Notes under the pieces: generated by a model
The model's database searches: none
What the model was told of the DNA's origin: nothing
The model's input: only the letters and a program-made list of their open reading frames with translations
Translations under genes and position numbers: made by a program
Shown: one piece after another, positions 19,254-31,708 of the stretch
How positions within the stretch are numbered: position 1 is the stretch's first letter
Layout: each line of letters opens with the position of its first letter
Assembly (NCBI GenBank): GCA_009746045.1
Contig: RPFO01000156.1
Coordinates: forward strand, 971,653 to 1,035,652
Length of the DNA stretch: 64,000 nt
Source: Mesostigma viride
Lineage: Eukaryota > Streptophyta > Mesostigmatophyceae > Mesostigmatales > Mesostigmataceae
Reading direction: 5' to 3'

Positions 19254-19898
19254 AGTTAGCATTTTGGGCAACCAATATGCTAAGTGGATGCAGTTTGGAA
19301 AGACCTTTCCAACGCCGTGCTGACCGCCTGAAACAGACAAGGGACAAGAAAGATATGAAGTCCCGAAGTCCTAGCCATCCGTGGCCGACTAGGGTGCAGT
19401 CCTCTGGTACAGTGGACAGGACACGTGGCAGGACGTACCTGCACAGGCTTAGCCTGTCTATCACGTGACTGTGGTCCACGTAGACCAGGAGGAGCAGCAG
19501 CCTGTGACTGGTGGGGTACTGGAACTGGCACAGGGCTGCAAGGATACTAGACCTTGCAGGCCTGTGACAGGTCATGTACTTCCTAGGTTGCAGAGTCTAG
19601 GCAAATCCAGTTCGTCCTGGCTCTGCACTGATGCCAGTGGACGTTGAGGATTTGCTTGCACGCCTGCACGTGCCTCGTCACGCCGATGGGAACGAGGAAC
19701 AACACAAAGGATATAGCTTGGTCATGAGGGATGACCAGCTATCTCGATAAGCACGAACCGTGGGTGCCACCTTGGTCGTGGAAGTGCCCACCGTGGTCGT
19801 GGCCTGGTGCATGGATTTAAGGTTGCTGCCTTGCAACATTGGCTAAGCCGTGCTGTGAAAGACCAAGAGCTCACACCCGTTGGGAGCTCTTTCTAACT
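19254..19898 (+). repeat. Copia-2 5' LTR
   Basis: 645 bp, near-identical to 54,370-55,021, with terminal AGTTAG...CTAACT instead of TG...CA. It is preceded by TSD tgaac. Confidence 0.93.
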
Positions 19899-19927
19899 CG
19901 TATTATTGTCTCCTTTCCATCTTCATG

Positions 19928-21014
19928 TCCAACGTGCCGACGGAGCGGGCCATTGAGCCTTCGCAAAGCCAAAGCTCGCAGCCGCTGCTTCGGGTAGGAG
20001 CCCCGGAGCGAACACGACCTTTTCATCCCTACGCTCATCCGAGCACCGCATCGACCTTCGTCCAGGCGGCGTACCTGGCGAGAGGGCTGGCGAAGAAAGG
20101 TTGGGTGGCGGTTTGTGGAACTGCAGCAGGGCCGGCAGCGAGCGACCCCATTGTGATGCAAATTGAGGCTTCGGCAGCTCCTGGCGAATTGTCGCGAGAA
20201 GCCGTCGAAAAGTTTGTGTCGCTGAGGGACGAGCTGTCCTCGACGATTTACGGTCTGGAGGTGGCTCACCAGGGCGGGCACGTGACCGTGCAGCAGCTGG
20301 ATTTGGCGCGGGAGGCACTGGGCCAGATAGTGGCCATTGGATTGGGGGCAGCGCGACTGTTCAACCATCAGGTGGCGACTTCTGTGCTGGGCGCGGGAGT
20401 TGAGGTCCCGGACGTGATCAGGCAAGCGCAGGCGCGCGAGGTCGACAACCCCTGGTTGTCGGCAGAGGTGGTTTCCCAGACATGCGAACACCTCGTGAAC
20501 ATTCTTTTGCAGGAGTCACGGGGCAACGCAGATCGGTGGGTGATAACCACACGGCCATTTGGGATTTGGTCAACACTCGACACACCGCGGGCGGCGGAAC
20601 CAGAAGCACACGATCCAGTGGTCGAGGTCATCACGGGTCGGGAGGTAACGCCAGAAGACTTCCACTACCAATTCGTTGATCAACCAGAGGGGATCATCGA
20701 ACGTTCATCTCAGCAGATAGACGAAGGCGACGGTACCGTAGAAGGGTACGCTGCACGACGTCGTGCTGAGCTGCACGTCCCGCAAGAGCCCGAACACGAC
20801 TACGGTGGTCGTGGGGCCTGCAACGACAAGCGGGGTGGTGGGACGCGGTGGGTGAAGAACCTTGAGTGGGATCGTAAGAGTGGAAGCAAGCCCCGGATCC
20901 CAGTGGAGAAATCCGCAGACGGGCGACCCGTTAGCAGAGTGCTAGGACCCTACGCCGACGGGGAGGACGCCGCTGGCAGCGACGAGGAGCGGCCAGAGAC
21001 GCCCATCGCAGCCA
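19928..21014 (+). CDS. Copia-2 ORF0 (upstream of gag), interrupted by CACTA copy 2
   Basis: The frame is open from 19,880; ATG 19,928 (MSNVPTE) lies 30 bp after the LTR and is preferred. About 360 residues are encoded before the CACTA end at 21,015. Crossing to 47,189 the frame stays open for 18 more codons and stops at 47,243, just ahead of gag. Residues about 35-200 look helical and Ala-rich (REAVEKFVSLRDEL, LDLAREALGQIVAIG), while the C-terminal 150 residues are charged and low-complexity. I recognise no domain. Its position equals that of ORF0 in Copia-1, which also has a helical N-terminal half and an acidic tail, so an extra 5' ORF is shared by the two families. Confidence 0.65.
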
Positions 21015-21433
21015 CACTAGGAACTCAGATTCTGAGAATTTTCTCAAAACCCTCAATTTTCTCACCCTTTGTGAGAATTTTTTGAGAAAATTGAGAAAAA
21101 TCTCAATTTTTTTCCGCAAACGCTAGGCAAAAAATCTCACCAGGGTGAGATTTTGGTGAGAAAAAGGGGGTTTTGGTGAGATTGGGGTGAGAAAAAACCC
21201 TAAAGTGAGAAAAAAGGTGAGAATGGGTGAGAAAAAGTGAGAAAAAGTGAGAAAATTGAGAAAATTGAGAAGTTTCTCACCAACACGAGAAAAATCACTA
21301 ACACGAGAAAAATCACAAGTCAACGTGGTGAGAAATTTCTCACCAAGAGTGTAACACGAGAAAAATCATGAGCTTTATTTCATTAAGTCCTTAACGTGAA
21401 AAAAAACTCAACCACTTTGATATGCATTATAGA

Positions 21434-22396
21434 GCACAAATTAATTAATTAATTAATTAAACTCGTGCTCCCGTTGGGGAGTCACGGAGCACCGAAGTGC
21501 TTTTAATCCCTGTGTGTGCACTACAGGAGAAAGGGCAGAGACCCCCAGTCTCCTTCATGCCAAAGGCATGCCACAGCTGCAATCGGGCGCGGCTAGCTAA
21601 AAGGACAGGCTAACGATCCGGCAAACTGTGGGTGCAATAAGACCCATGTGAGCATATCATAGCAAGGAGCGTGGGCAAGTAATCTGAACATAGCCAGGGC
21701 GTAGCATGGCTGTACTAGGACTGGGCTAAGGCTATGGCTGGTTGTGTACCGTGCGTTGGCGGCACGTGACTAGGTGTGTTGGCACAGCTAGGCAACATTC
21801 TAGGCATGGCTGCCTTAGCGGCAGTGACGCCAATGGTTACAAGCTAGGGCTATTGCTACTCTAGCCCGGTGGGGGCGTCCACATCTTGTGGTTGATCATC
21901 AGGTCCCCGCCCCTCCAGTACACCTTGGGCTTCTGGGGGTCCTGCTTATGGCGGAGGTATTCCGGCCACAGGTCGCGTCGCTGCTGTTGCTGAGCGGGGG
22001 TGAGGTCGTCATCCAGCGTCCAGGTGAGGTCGTGCAACCGCTTGCGACGAGAGAGGAACCGCTGCTTATCCTCAGGGGAGGGGAAGGTGAGTAGGACTGG
22101 TGGGGGAGCCGCCTTGTCCCGTGAGTGGGGAAGGCGGTGGCACCCACGCAGTTCTACCTCACCTACCAGGCCCATGAGGGTAAGAAGCTGGTTCTTGAGC
22201 TCGTCAGCAAGAGAGGTTGACGTCTCACCTGGCTTCTGGGGGAAGCGACGTAGCACCACTCGGCACTCGCGGCGAGCGCGGTCGGTGACCTCCCGTTGCT
22301 GGGCCTGGCGGTGGTCCTCCAGCTCCTGGAGCTTCGTGGCGATGGCGTCGGTGGTGGAGGCGGTCGCTGACCGCAGCAGGTCCGCGTAGCCACATG
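21434..22396 (-). mobile_element. LINE fragment in CACTA copy 2
   Basis: Minus-strand fragment ending in an (ATTA)n-like tail at 21,443-21,461 and containing a LINE ORF1 C-terminus. The body has no RT, so ORF2 is missing. The junctions coincide with the breakpoints between the two CACTA copies, so insertion came with loss of host sequence or happened in a different CACTA variant. Confidence 0.6.
21861..22259 (-). pseudogene. LINE ORF1 C-terminal fragment
   Basis: The 132-residue frame contains LRGCHRLPHS, PVLLTFPSPEDKQRFLSRR and LDDDLTPAQQQQRRDL, followed by KVYWRGGDLMINH. The LINE ORF1 at 25,283-25,690 carries the same order (VRRLPGR, PVALVLTRP, LDNDLTPAQLRARRDRL, VRLRWKDDAWH). This identifies it as the RNA-binding C-terminal part of an ORF1 protein from a related but distinct LINE. 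It begins after the start of homology to CACTA, so the N-terminus is absent. Confidence 0.65.
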
Positions 22397-24274
22397 CATG
22401 CCATCATGCATGTTTCCAAACGTCCAGGAACTGCACACGGTGCTAAGCCATTTGCAGTGCAAAAATCCAGAGGACACGACCTCATTGCTTCATATTTGTA
22501 TGCAGAAGACTAAAAAAGTAACATGCATTAATGGCCCGCATGCATAAAGGGCCTGAATTCTGATGCGGGCCCAACGGCAGCACCGCCAAAGCAGATAAGG
22601 GCCCGCAGTCTGATGCGGGCCCCACGGCACCACCGCCATAGCAGAGCTCGAAGGTCGTGGTGCGCGTGAAACGTACGTATGCCCTTTGTCGGTAGGTGCC
22701 GTTGGGGTCAAATTGGGTGCCGCCAAAATCGGGCCGACGCGTCAATAGACTGAGGCCGTCGATGAGAGCCATCATGCGGCTTGGGGAACTTCAGCTAAGT
22801 TAACTTAACGCAAACCACTGGTCGCCCGCGTCGGGAACCGGCCCAACGGCTCTCCCGCAACAGAAAATTACGCGGCATACTGCATAAGTCGTCGGATTGT
22901 TACATTTCGACGGTCAAGATTTCATGATGAGGTTTGCGTTCAATTTGCCGCAGTTTGCCGCCCAGAGAAAGTAGTTGTTGGACTCGTTGCCCACGATGAA
23001 ACACAATCAAGCAAGCCGTTTCCGGCCCCACCGTGTAGGTCATGTAGTCGCTCTTCACGTCAGCCAGCCGTAATTTCAATGCACAAGGCTACACATTTCC
23101 ATCTCCGTTCATATTCATAATCCTGCACGACTCGAAAACGCGGACAAGATAACGGCAGGCTCGAGCTACCATGGTCCGGATTCTCCCGATTTCTGGCCTG
23201 CGCTGGTTGTCTCCTTGATATTGGCAACTCTCTCCGGTAAGAGATTTTCCGCAGTTTGGCTGTTTCGAAACGTTAATTAAGTGAGATGCCTTCGGATCAG
23301 GAGACTCACACAGCCGCGAAATCATGCCAAAGGTCATATGTTCGATCCCTTGCTGGTAGCTTCTGAGCTTTCTTATTTTCTGTGTTCCGCGGAATCTCAG
23401 ATTTGGGCCGCTAGCGTTTTCACGTTTGTTGCTTTCTGATCCGACGACAACGTTGTGCCTTGCTCGTGTGACATCTGGCGCATGGTGTGACTCATGTGTA
23501 TGGTGCTGCCTTGCCACATGGGGCTGCTTTGCCATAAGAGTGAGTGTTGGGTTCTACACATTTGCTGCATGGACCGTTAGGTGCTGGTGAGCTCTTCCTT
23601 GTAGAACGCTTACATCTATATGTCAAGGATCTGATTTCTTTTCCTCTTGCGTATATTGTGTCGGTTTGCTTTATTTCTTGCAGGGACCACGAGAGTAAAA
23701 TGCAAGCGGTTCCACTTTCAAGTCAGCATGTGACGCCCTGTCGACCGGCCCGCTTTGTTAGCTAGCTACCATATAGTATTTGATGATAGGCATTGAATGC
23801 GGAAGATGTCATAACGCCATAACAGACTGTGTTGAACAGGCATTGAATGCCGAAGATGTCATAACGCCATAACAGACTGTGTTGAACAGGCATATTTGAA
23901 TGCCGAAGATGTACATAACGCCATAACAGTGTTGAATAGTTGAATCAACGGGTTCTTGCAGCTGTAAACATTAAAATTATTCAAACATTTAATGAAAAAA
24001 TCATTATTGTTCGTGCTGTTTTGAACAGCGGTTGTTACTGGCACTGCATGCATGTGTCTGCTGCCAGCATATTGCATTATGGGTGTGTTTTTCAGCGCTG
24101 TGTTTTCTCACTTTTCTCACGTCCTGTTTTTCTCACTTTTCTCACGTCCTGATTTTCTCACTTTTCTCACGTTTCACACCTCCCGTTTTTCTCACTTATC
24201 TCACGTCCTGTTTTTTGAGATTTTTCTCACGTTTTTCCCCTTTTTTCACCTTTTTGGGGCAATCTCACCCGGGT
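22397..24274 (-). repeat. 1.9-kb arm of the large inverted repeat (copy-2 side)
   Basis: Reverse complement of 13,511-15,403, with a few subterminal repeat units missing near 24,110-24,180. It stops abruptly in the middle of the cacccgggtgag palindrome, where the LINE inserted. Confidence 0.9.
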
Positions 24275-24377
24275 ATAGCCAATGATGCTGATCTTCCACC
24301 CGGGGTTCAAAATTGACATGCTATGGCGGACGTAAACGACGCTAACTACCACGTTTGGTCACCGAATTAGGTCGGAT

Positions 24378-25690
24378 TTGGCACGATCGACTCGCCCTTC
24401 CACGCCACATCGACCGAGCTCGGTCTTGAAGATGGTTACCAAGAAATCAGGGCGCAAGGAATTACCGCCTGCTGCCGCCCGTGCAGGCGACGCCCCGCAG
24501 GCGCCAGCCATAGGAGAAGGCACGGGCAACTCTCAGGCTATGGAGTCTGCCGCCAAGAAACATGGGCCTAAATCCCCCCGTGGCCACACTGGCACGGCCC
24601 GGGCCCTGTTCGTCGCAGCCCCTGCCGACTCGGGGAACACCGCTACTGAAGTCCGCAATGCACCCTTCGACGCTGCGGCATTTGCTAACGGCACAGCTAA
24701 TGTGCAAATCCTTCTGACGTTGTCTAGGCTGGACCTCGTGGCTCTGCTCACCGAGATTATGCAACAAGGCCGGCCCCTACTCTGGCCTCAGCCACCGCCT
24801 GGGCTCACCGCCATTACCCCGGTTACCGACCCCAAGGACTTGACCTCACTCAAGAAAAGTGAGTTGCGCGTCGTTGCCACGACGACGCTGCTGGGAAATT
24901 CGGAACTGCTGCCAGTATCCGGATCTGCAGCAGCAGCAGCCCTTGCCGGTACGGTGGCGCAGAAGCTTGCCACGGAGCTGATAAATTCTGATCTCGCAGG
25001 CCACTTGGCTGCGGCGATCGAGGACAACGTGGCGGACAAGGTGGCGGCCCAGGTCGTCGGCACGCTGACGGAGGCGGTTGCCGGCACCCTAGCGGCGCAG
25101 GTGGCCGGCAATTTAGCGGACAACGTGGAGGCGCAGGTGGCGAAGGTGGCCCCGTCCTACGCGACTATGGCCAGCACAGCCATCCAAGAAATAGCCACTA
25201 GCACTGCTCAGGCGGTCTCTAGGACCTTCGCCGACCGGGACAACAAAGAGCGGCGCGGCCGCACCATAATTATTCGTATAATGTGGCGGCCCTCCCCCGG
25301 GAGACGGGGCTGAGCCTCCGCCTCAAGGTGGAGAAGGAACTCATCACCAACTTCCGCCTAGAGGACAGTGTCACAATTGACACCGTCCGCCGCCTACCGG
25401 GGCGCGCAGATGCGCCGGTGGCGCTCGTGCTTACGCGCCCCATCGGCAAGCACTATATTCTCCAACACCGCACCAAGCTACCACGAGGCTTGGGTTGGAG
25501 TCTCGACAACGATCTGACCCCGGCGCAGCTTCGCGCCCGCAGGGACCGGCTGGCACAAGAGGACGCGAAGAAGGCCCTCGCTGACCGCACGAAGAAGGTG
25601 CGGCTGCGGTGGAAGGACGACGCATGGCACATGCATGGAGGTTACCTCACGGGAGGCTACCACGCCGAGGGGAGACGCGCGGGGGGGTAG
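24378..25690 (+). pseudogene. LINE-1 ORF1 (RNA-binding protein), one frameshift
   Basis: Two frames join near 25,280: 24,378-25,313 (start Met 24,378, or 24,429 MVTKKSG) and 25,283-25,690. The N-terminal part is basic and low-complexity. Residues about 190-290 show regular repeats of the type AAQVAGNLADNVEAQVA, likely an amphipathic helix or coiled coil. Across the shift RTIIIRI leads into LPRETGLSLRLKVEKEL and TIDTVRRLPGR, resembling the RRM-like core of ORF1 proteins, followed by LDNDLTPAQLRARRD. In LINEs this protein binds element RNA and acts as a chaperone. A single indel breaks it. Confidence 0.65.
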
Positions 25691-25773
25691 GGAGTAGGCC
25701 CTCCCCGCCCCCCTCACACCGCGAGCAGCTACCGGGGGGTTAGCTAGAACCCACCCCCCACACCCGTCGTCCG

Positions 25774-28700
25774 ATGGCCGAGCGTGTCTTGGATAGTCCA
25801 ATCTCACGGACGACGCAACGGAGTCAAAGCCGCGACCTTCATCGCCAACTTCGCAATAAGGAGCGCCTGCTGGCTTTCGCAACCCGGCACTCCCAACGGT
25901 ATGCTGCATTCTTTGACCCCAAGACCAGGCGAGCAAGTCGCGCCGCCCGCCTGGAGGGTGCCCTATGCGCGTTGAAAAGTACTATGTTATCTCACGCCGC
26001 ACACACGTCCCCGCCAGCCTCCCCCCAACCCCCTGCCGACACCGCGGGTCCCCGGCGCCCCCTGCTGGGCGGCCAACGCCGGCACCACTCGCTGCGCATC
26101 GCAACCTACAATGTCCGCACCCTGCCTGGGGGAGATGCCCCCCCGCGGGCCAACGAGCTTGTCCACTACTGCCGCCTATATGGCATTGATGTGCTTGGGG
26201 TCCAAGAGCACCGACGCTCCTTTGAGGGCCCCGTTCAGCGTGTCACCCTCGCACTACAATGGCAACTGCTGTGCGGCCCGGCGCATGCACCGGGTCAGGG
26301 AGGAGTGGGCCTGCTGTGCTCCCCCACCGCTGCCGCCCAGCTCGTGGACCACAAACTTTGCTCGAATCGGATCCTTCAGTGCACTTTCCGCTCCCTTGAA
26401 GGACGGACCCCCATTATGCTCTCGGTAATTGTCGGATATGCCCCACATGCTGGGCACCCGGCCGAGGACCGCGCAGCGTTCTTCAACCAGTTGCTCGACA
26501 TAGAGAAACAGATCCCACGCCAATACATCGTCGCCATCTTGGTGGATGCCAACGCGACCCTGCCCGTGGGCCGCGGGGGCTGCATGTATGCGCCGCGCCT
26601 AACCGATAGCAATGCCAACACCCCCCTACTTGAGCAACTGCTCACTGAGGGGGACTTGACTGCTGCCAATACGCTTTTTGCTAAACCGCCTGATGCACTA
26701 GTGACCTTTGTGGGCCCCATGCGCAGGGCGGCTGGCTCAATGCTCCCTCGGCGGCGATGTGTATGCTTGGACTACATACTTGTGCGCAAGTGCTGGCGCT
26801 CTTCCGTCATCGATGCCCGTACGCTGACCACCCCCAGTGTCGCATCGGATCATCGCATGGTCACCGCAACCTTGCGCCTACGTCTTCAGGCCCCTGCGCG
26901 CCGCCGCCCCCGGCCCCGCCCTGACTGGACCTGCTTACGTCCCGTCCGTGGGCGCAGCCGGAGAAGTGGTCAGCGGATGAGATACGCCGCGATGCAATCA
27001 GGTCTGCCTTTGTGGACGCGCAACCTTTGATGTACCTGGACGCAGATCGCGGTGTAGATCTCACGCCACCCTACGAACTGTTCATGCGATCGGTGGAGCT
27101 TGGCTCTAAGCTTCTCCCCGAGCAACCCCGCGCCCGACCAGCCCCACTCTACCTGCGCGACGCCCGGGTGGTTGCCGCCCGGCTGGCGCTAGCGCAGGCC
27201 CGCCGCCGCGGGGAGGACCTGTACCCGTACCAGGAACGGCTTACTCAAGCATATACTGCCGCACATGCGGAGGAGGTGGAGACACTTGCCGCCGAAATCA
27301 ATCGCCACACGGCCGCCAACCAGCACAAGGCGGCCTGGCGCTCTCTCGACCGTCTCACCGGACGCCGGGAAACGCAACGGGCTGACATCCCAGGCACCCC
27401 CAGTGAACGCCTTGAGATTTGGTTCAGCTCCCAGGCCATACTATCAGGGGCCCCTGGCCCGCCCCCCCCGCTTGACCCCGCTGCAGCTGCACGCCCTGCG
27501 GCCAGCCGAGGCGGCCCCATCGAGCCCCCGCAGGCGCCCACCAGCGAGACGGACTACCTGGTCCCACCGCTCTCCGGCCCCCTGCATGGTGGACGGCCCC
27601 CACGACGAGTGGACTCCCCAGGAATGGGCTGCTGCCATCTCCACCCTCCGCAATGATGCTGCCATGGGAGTGGACAATATTTCACCGGAGGTGGTTAAGA
27701 TGCCTGAGCTTGAGCCCTTCCTCCGGGGTGTTTGCAACCGGATTCTACGAGATGGCCTCCCCCCGCCGACGTATTGGAAGACCGCTGTACGGGTCATGCT
27801 CTACAAGGGCAAGGGGTCCGCCGCGGATACCGGCAACTACCGCGGCGTATGCCTCCAAAGCTGCGTGCTGAAAGTCTTCATGCGTCTCCTGCTGAACCGC
27901 ATGCGCGCCAGCCTCGATCCCCACCTAGGTGAGTCCCAGATGGGCTTCCGTGTTGGTCGCAATTGTGTTATGGTCACTATTACCGCGCGCCGCCTGATCG
28001 AGGAAGTGGGTCGCCTGGCCCCCGGCCTCTTGCCATTGCTATTGATCTTCGTGGATTACACCAAGGCATTCGATACGGTTACCTGGGACGCCCTGTGGGT
28101 GGTCCTTCACCTGTTCCGTGTCCCATCGTACATCGTTGAGATCATCCGCCAGTTCTATGAAGGGTCCCAAGCCCAGGTCCGTATCGCCGACGGCGTCACT
28201 CCGGCGTTCCCCCTGCACACCGGGGTGTGGCAGGGCTGTGTGCTCTCCCCATATCTATTCATCATTATGGTGGACTATATTATGCGGCGTGCACAAGCCC
28301 GCTTCGCCCGGGTGGAGGGGCGCCCGCCGGGGATCGAGATCACGGAGTACGCCAGCTACGGCGGGGTTGACCCACCCTACCGCCTGAGCCGATCTGATCT
28401 ACGCTGATGACACGACACTCGTGGAAACCCCAGAGTCAGCCCAACTGTGGCTACTAGACAGCTTATCACTGGAAGCGCGGGCGGTGGGGCTTATGATCAG
28501 CAAGAAAACGGAGGTCATGGCCATCGGCTTCCCTGCTGGGATAGCCCCACCCACCCTCCTTTTGCTGGACGGCAGCCCCGTCCCCCCGGCGACTCGCTTC
28601 AAGCTCGATCCTTGGCAGCTGGCTTCCCTCCACGGCCGACGACATCAACACCCGCATTGGCCAGGCCTGGGCGGCCCTCCGCCGCCTCGACAGGTTCTGG

Positions 28701-29080
28701 ACCTGTCGCTACCTGAGTGAGCGACGCAAGCGCATTCTGTTCAAGGCCCTTGTCCTCAGCATCCTCCTTTATGGCTGCGAGGCGTGGACCCTGGACCAGG
28801 CGCTGAGCCAGCAGCTTGACGGCACCGTCACTCGAATGCTCCGTCATATCCTCGGCGTCCGCTACCAAGAACGCCGCACCCGGGCCGAGCTCTACTGCGA
28901 GCTCCCTCTTGTCACCCATACCATCCGACACCGCCGCCTCCTCTTTGCCGGCCATCTTGCCCGCACAGACCAGGTGAATACCGATGTGGGCCCTGCCGGG
29001 GGGCTTAAGACGGGCCAACCAGGTAGACACCTCCTCCTATGGCAGGGTCCCCTTGTCCCATCGCAACCCACTGGCAAACT
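25774..29080 (+). pseudogene. LINE-1 ORF2: endonuclease and reverse transcriptase, several frameshifts
   Basis: The APE-type endonuclease begins HSLRIATYNVRTLPGG (about 26,090) with DVLGVQEHRR (about 26,190) and ends SDHRMVTATL (about 26,850). A linker with AWRSLDRLTGR follows in another frame (27,012-27,656). RT motifs in the 27,265-28,407 frame are AAMGVDNISPEVVK, VRVMLYKGKG, NYRGVCL, LIFVDYTKAFDTV (catalytic Asp) and VWQGCVLSPYLF. The IYADDTTLV box lies at about 28,398-28,424, one frame over. SILGSWLPST and LLYGCEAWTL follow in a third frame to 29,080, where Copia-1 interrupts. The frame resumes at 46,587. All catalytic motifs can be seen, but at least four frame changes inactivate the ORF. 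Confidence 0.82.
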
Positions 29081-29774
29081 AGTTAACGCCAAGCGCATTG
29101 GCGTGATCCTGATTCGGCATATCTCTGCGATTCCAGCGGCACCGGAACGAGTTCATTCCGACAAGTATCAAGAAAGTTATGGCGTTCCGACTTCCCGGTC
29201 GCGCGCGAGCGCGAGCCGGCTGTTCTTCTAAGTCGGACGTGAATATTTGCCGACGACATATGGGGTCGACAGTAATTCCTGGGCTGACAGGAATTAGGTG
29301 CTGTACCTACGACGGTATTGGATTGATACGTCGTACGCAGGAAATAGGAACCTTAACCTGTGGTCTGTTGGTACCGCAGGCTTAGTCCTGGACTTCTAGG
29401 TGCAGATGCAATAGTCACTGTGGACTGTGCTCTGTGGTCACTGTGCCTGTATGGCAGACCTACTGTATAGGAGTGGGCGCTGTACAGGTAGTGAATACTG
29501 TACCGGGGGTGTTATTACTGAGCAGGCCTCCTAGGCTGCTCAGGACTAGCAAGCACAGTGCACAAGTATATAAACAATAGGCCAGTGCCAAATGGGCATC
29601 TCTTGCGAGCCCGCCTCACGTGTTGTGCCTTGACTTGGCAAGCTCGTGTACAAGCCTCAAGTGTTGAGCGCTGTAAACATTATCCGATTTAACAAAGCTC
29701 CGTTTCCAACCATATTCACACATTGCTGCATTGCAACCATATCCTTCACATTGCGTGTGCGAAGAACGTTAACT
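29081..29774 (+). repeat. Copia-1 LTR, copy 1
   Basis: 694 bp, starts agttaacgccaagcg and ends aacgttaact. It carries a TATA box (tatataaa, 29,567-29,574). The start is preceded by TSD aaact, and LINE sequence lies directly to the left. Confidence 0.95.
29567..29574 (+). promoter_or_regulatory. Copia-1 LTR TATA box (also 36,900-36,907 and 46,373-46,380)
   Basis: tatataaa preceded by aag and followed by caataggcc, identical in all three LTRs and about 200 bp before the LTR end. It is the likely core promoter, with transcription starting in the remaining LTR segment. Confidence 0.65.
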
Positions 29775-29867
29775 CAAATTACAACCAGTCTCAGCGGAAC
29801 GGCCAGGAGGGTCGTTGCCGGTTGCGGTGTGCAGCTTTGACGACGAGAGGAGCTCGTCCGGTGGTGA

Positions 29868-30786
29868 ATGGTGCAGGAGGAACAACGGCAGCAGGATTTC
29901 CGGTTTCGGCAGTCTGCTGGGGGTTCGATTTCTCCTGAATTACGCCGTGTCGTTCGGGATCTATCTTTGTTGCTTGCAGATCGTCCGCCTGTAAATCGCA
30001 GCTTCGTGCAATTCGTCGACGACCAGGTCGAAGATTGGGAGCGAATTCTGCGACACGTACAAACCATCGTCATTCCGGAGCACCGGAGCATCGACGACCT
30101 TGAGCAGGAGCTTCACGGGTTGGTCGGCATCCAGACGGTGATTACTGCAGTAGCAGAGCGAGTGCGGACGGAGTTGGCAGCAAGGCGAGGCGAGGTTGCG
30201 GAGGCAGCTGGCGCAGGGCGACACGAGTTTGTGCCGACAGTAGCGGGCGCGGGAGTACCACGTGCTTTCGCAGGCGGCATCGGCGACGAGGGTGTTGCAG
30301 CGGGCCAGTTAGGCGTGAACGACGCGGAGCGGAGCATCACAGGCGGCTTGCAGAGGTCGGGGCGACAGCGGAAGCCATCGCCGGAGGACAGCGCGCGACA
30401 AGAGTCGGCAGGTTTCCAGAGCGAGTAAGAGTTCCTTTTCAGGAGCTGCCCCCGCCCCTTCGCGTTCGTGTGACGCGTTGGGAGGAGTTTGCACCTCTTG
30501 GTACGAGAGTGACCTTGAGGTAGGAGCAGGGGGTGTCGCTGGGCTAGGCGACGAGGCACTTGGCGACCACGAGGTGCCAACGTACAATCCGCGAGGTGCC
30601 AACGACGGGTTGTCACCTGTCTACTTTACCAACGGTGACGATTCAGTCATCGCGGGCCGACAGCGGGTCGACGACGGCGCAGCAGGTAGCAGGGTACCAG
30701 AGCTGATTGTGGTGAGCGACAGCGACGACGACAGCGACAAGGAGAACCAGGACGCGCCTGGGGCCAGCCGTGGTGGTCTTGCCTGA
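29868..30786 (+). pseudogene. Copia-1 unit 1 ORF0, frameshifted
   Basis: Same protein as 38,216-39,136 but with a 1-bp deletion near 30,306 (gggccag versus ggtccag in unit 2), so the first frame stops at 30,428. The C-terminal part is recovered in another frame from 30,478 and ends at 30,786 with LIVVSDSDDDSDKENQD. Function as for the unit 2 copy, now broken. Confidence 0.75.
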
Positions 30787-30888
30787 GTGGTAACACTTGG
30801 CACTTTCCTTTCTTGTTCAGTAGCTTATATTGCTTTAATTGCTGCTTGGCCACTTGGCTGGCTGTAGCAGATCTGAACAGAGGCCATC

Positions 30889-31708
30889 ATGGAGGATGGA
30901 GCTATCAACCAACAAGCGGGCTTTATGGGCTTCGCGGCGCGGCGCTGGGCTGGATGGACGAGATGGACGCGATGGACGCGGTGGACGCGATGGACGCGGG
31001 GACGGCCAGGCGCTGGGAGACCAGGCTGAGGTGCCAGATAATCAGAGCCAAGGATCGCAGGGCGGGCAGCACGCGCCAGCCGCAGATCAAGCGGCGCCTA
31101 AGCGACCAACCGTTGCTGAGGGGTACGCGGTGCTAGGCCAGTTTCAGTCCATCAAGGACAATTGGCAGCCCCGGGATGCTGAGAGGATGTTAGAGGACAT
31201 GAACTTGTACACGGAGATATACAACGGTGACAAGCTTCGCATCCTGGCGTCTAGTGCCTACATACGGCAGTCGGCGAGGCGGCTGTTCAAGTTTGTTCGG
31301 GAGCGACACGCGGCGGGGGACACCTGGACGGCGTTTATGACGCGACTCAGGTCGTTCCTGAGTGACAAGAGGACCATAGATGGGTCCCACCTGAAGCAAG
31401 AATACCTGGACTACAAGCCCATCAAGGGGCAGCTAGTGGTCCACGCCTTTGAAGACTTCGTCAAGCTGAGGGAGGACGCCATGGCCAAGGGCTTCTTCGT
31501 CGCAGATCGGATGGCCATGGGCGACTTTCTCAAGTCGCTGCAACTGGATCCGGTCACCATGGATAATGTGACCATCCACATGCGACAGGTCCATGGCTGG
31601 GCAGCCATGACGGATCAGTTGTATGAGTGTTTCAGCGGCAAGTACGTGGGGGTAAGCGCCCTCGTCAGAATGATGAGGAGGCCACTGAACCCACGGTTAA
31701 GTCCATGA
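30889..31708 (+). pseudogene. Copia-1 unit 1 gag, N-terminal frameshift
   Basis: The start equivalent to unit 2 is ATG 30,889 (MEDGAINQQ). A 2-bp difference near 30,933 moves the body into the frame that is open from 30,839. The capsid-like body (MLEDMNLYTEIYNGDKL to MTDQLYECF) is intact and nearly identical to unit 2. The Gly/Asp/Arg repeat GLDGRDGRDGRGG follows the start. The stop at 31,708 overlaps the zinc-knuckle frame by 82 bp, as in unit 2. Confidence 0.75.

Noticed and set aside
19254-19898. Solo LTR at 19 kb
   Set aside because: Matching TSD tgaac at 55,022 and the continuing host frame show that it is the 5' LTR of Copia-2.
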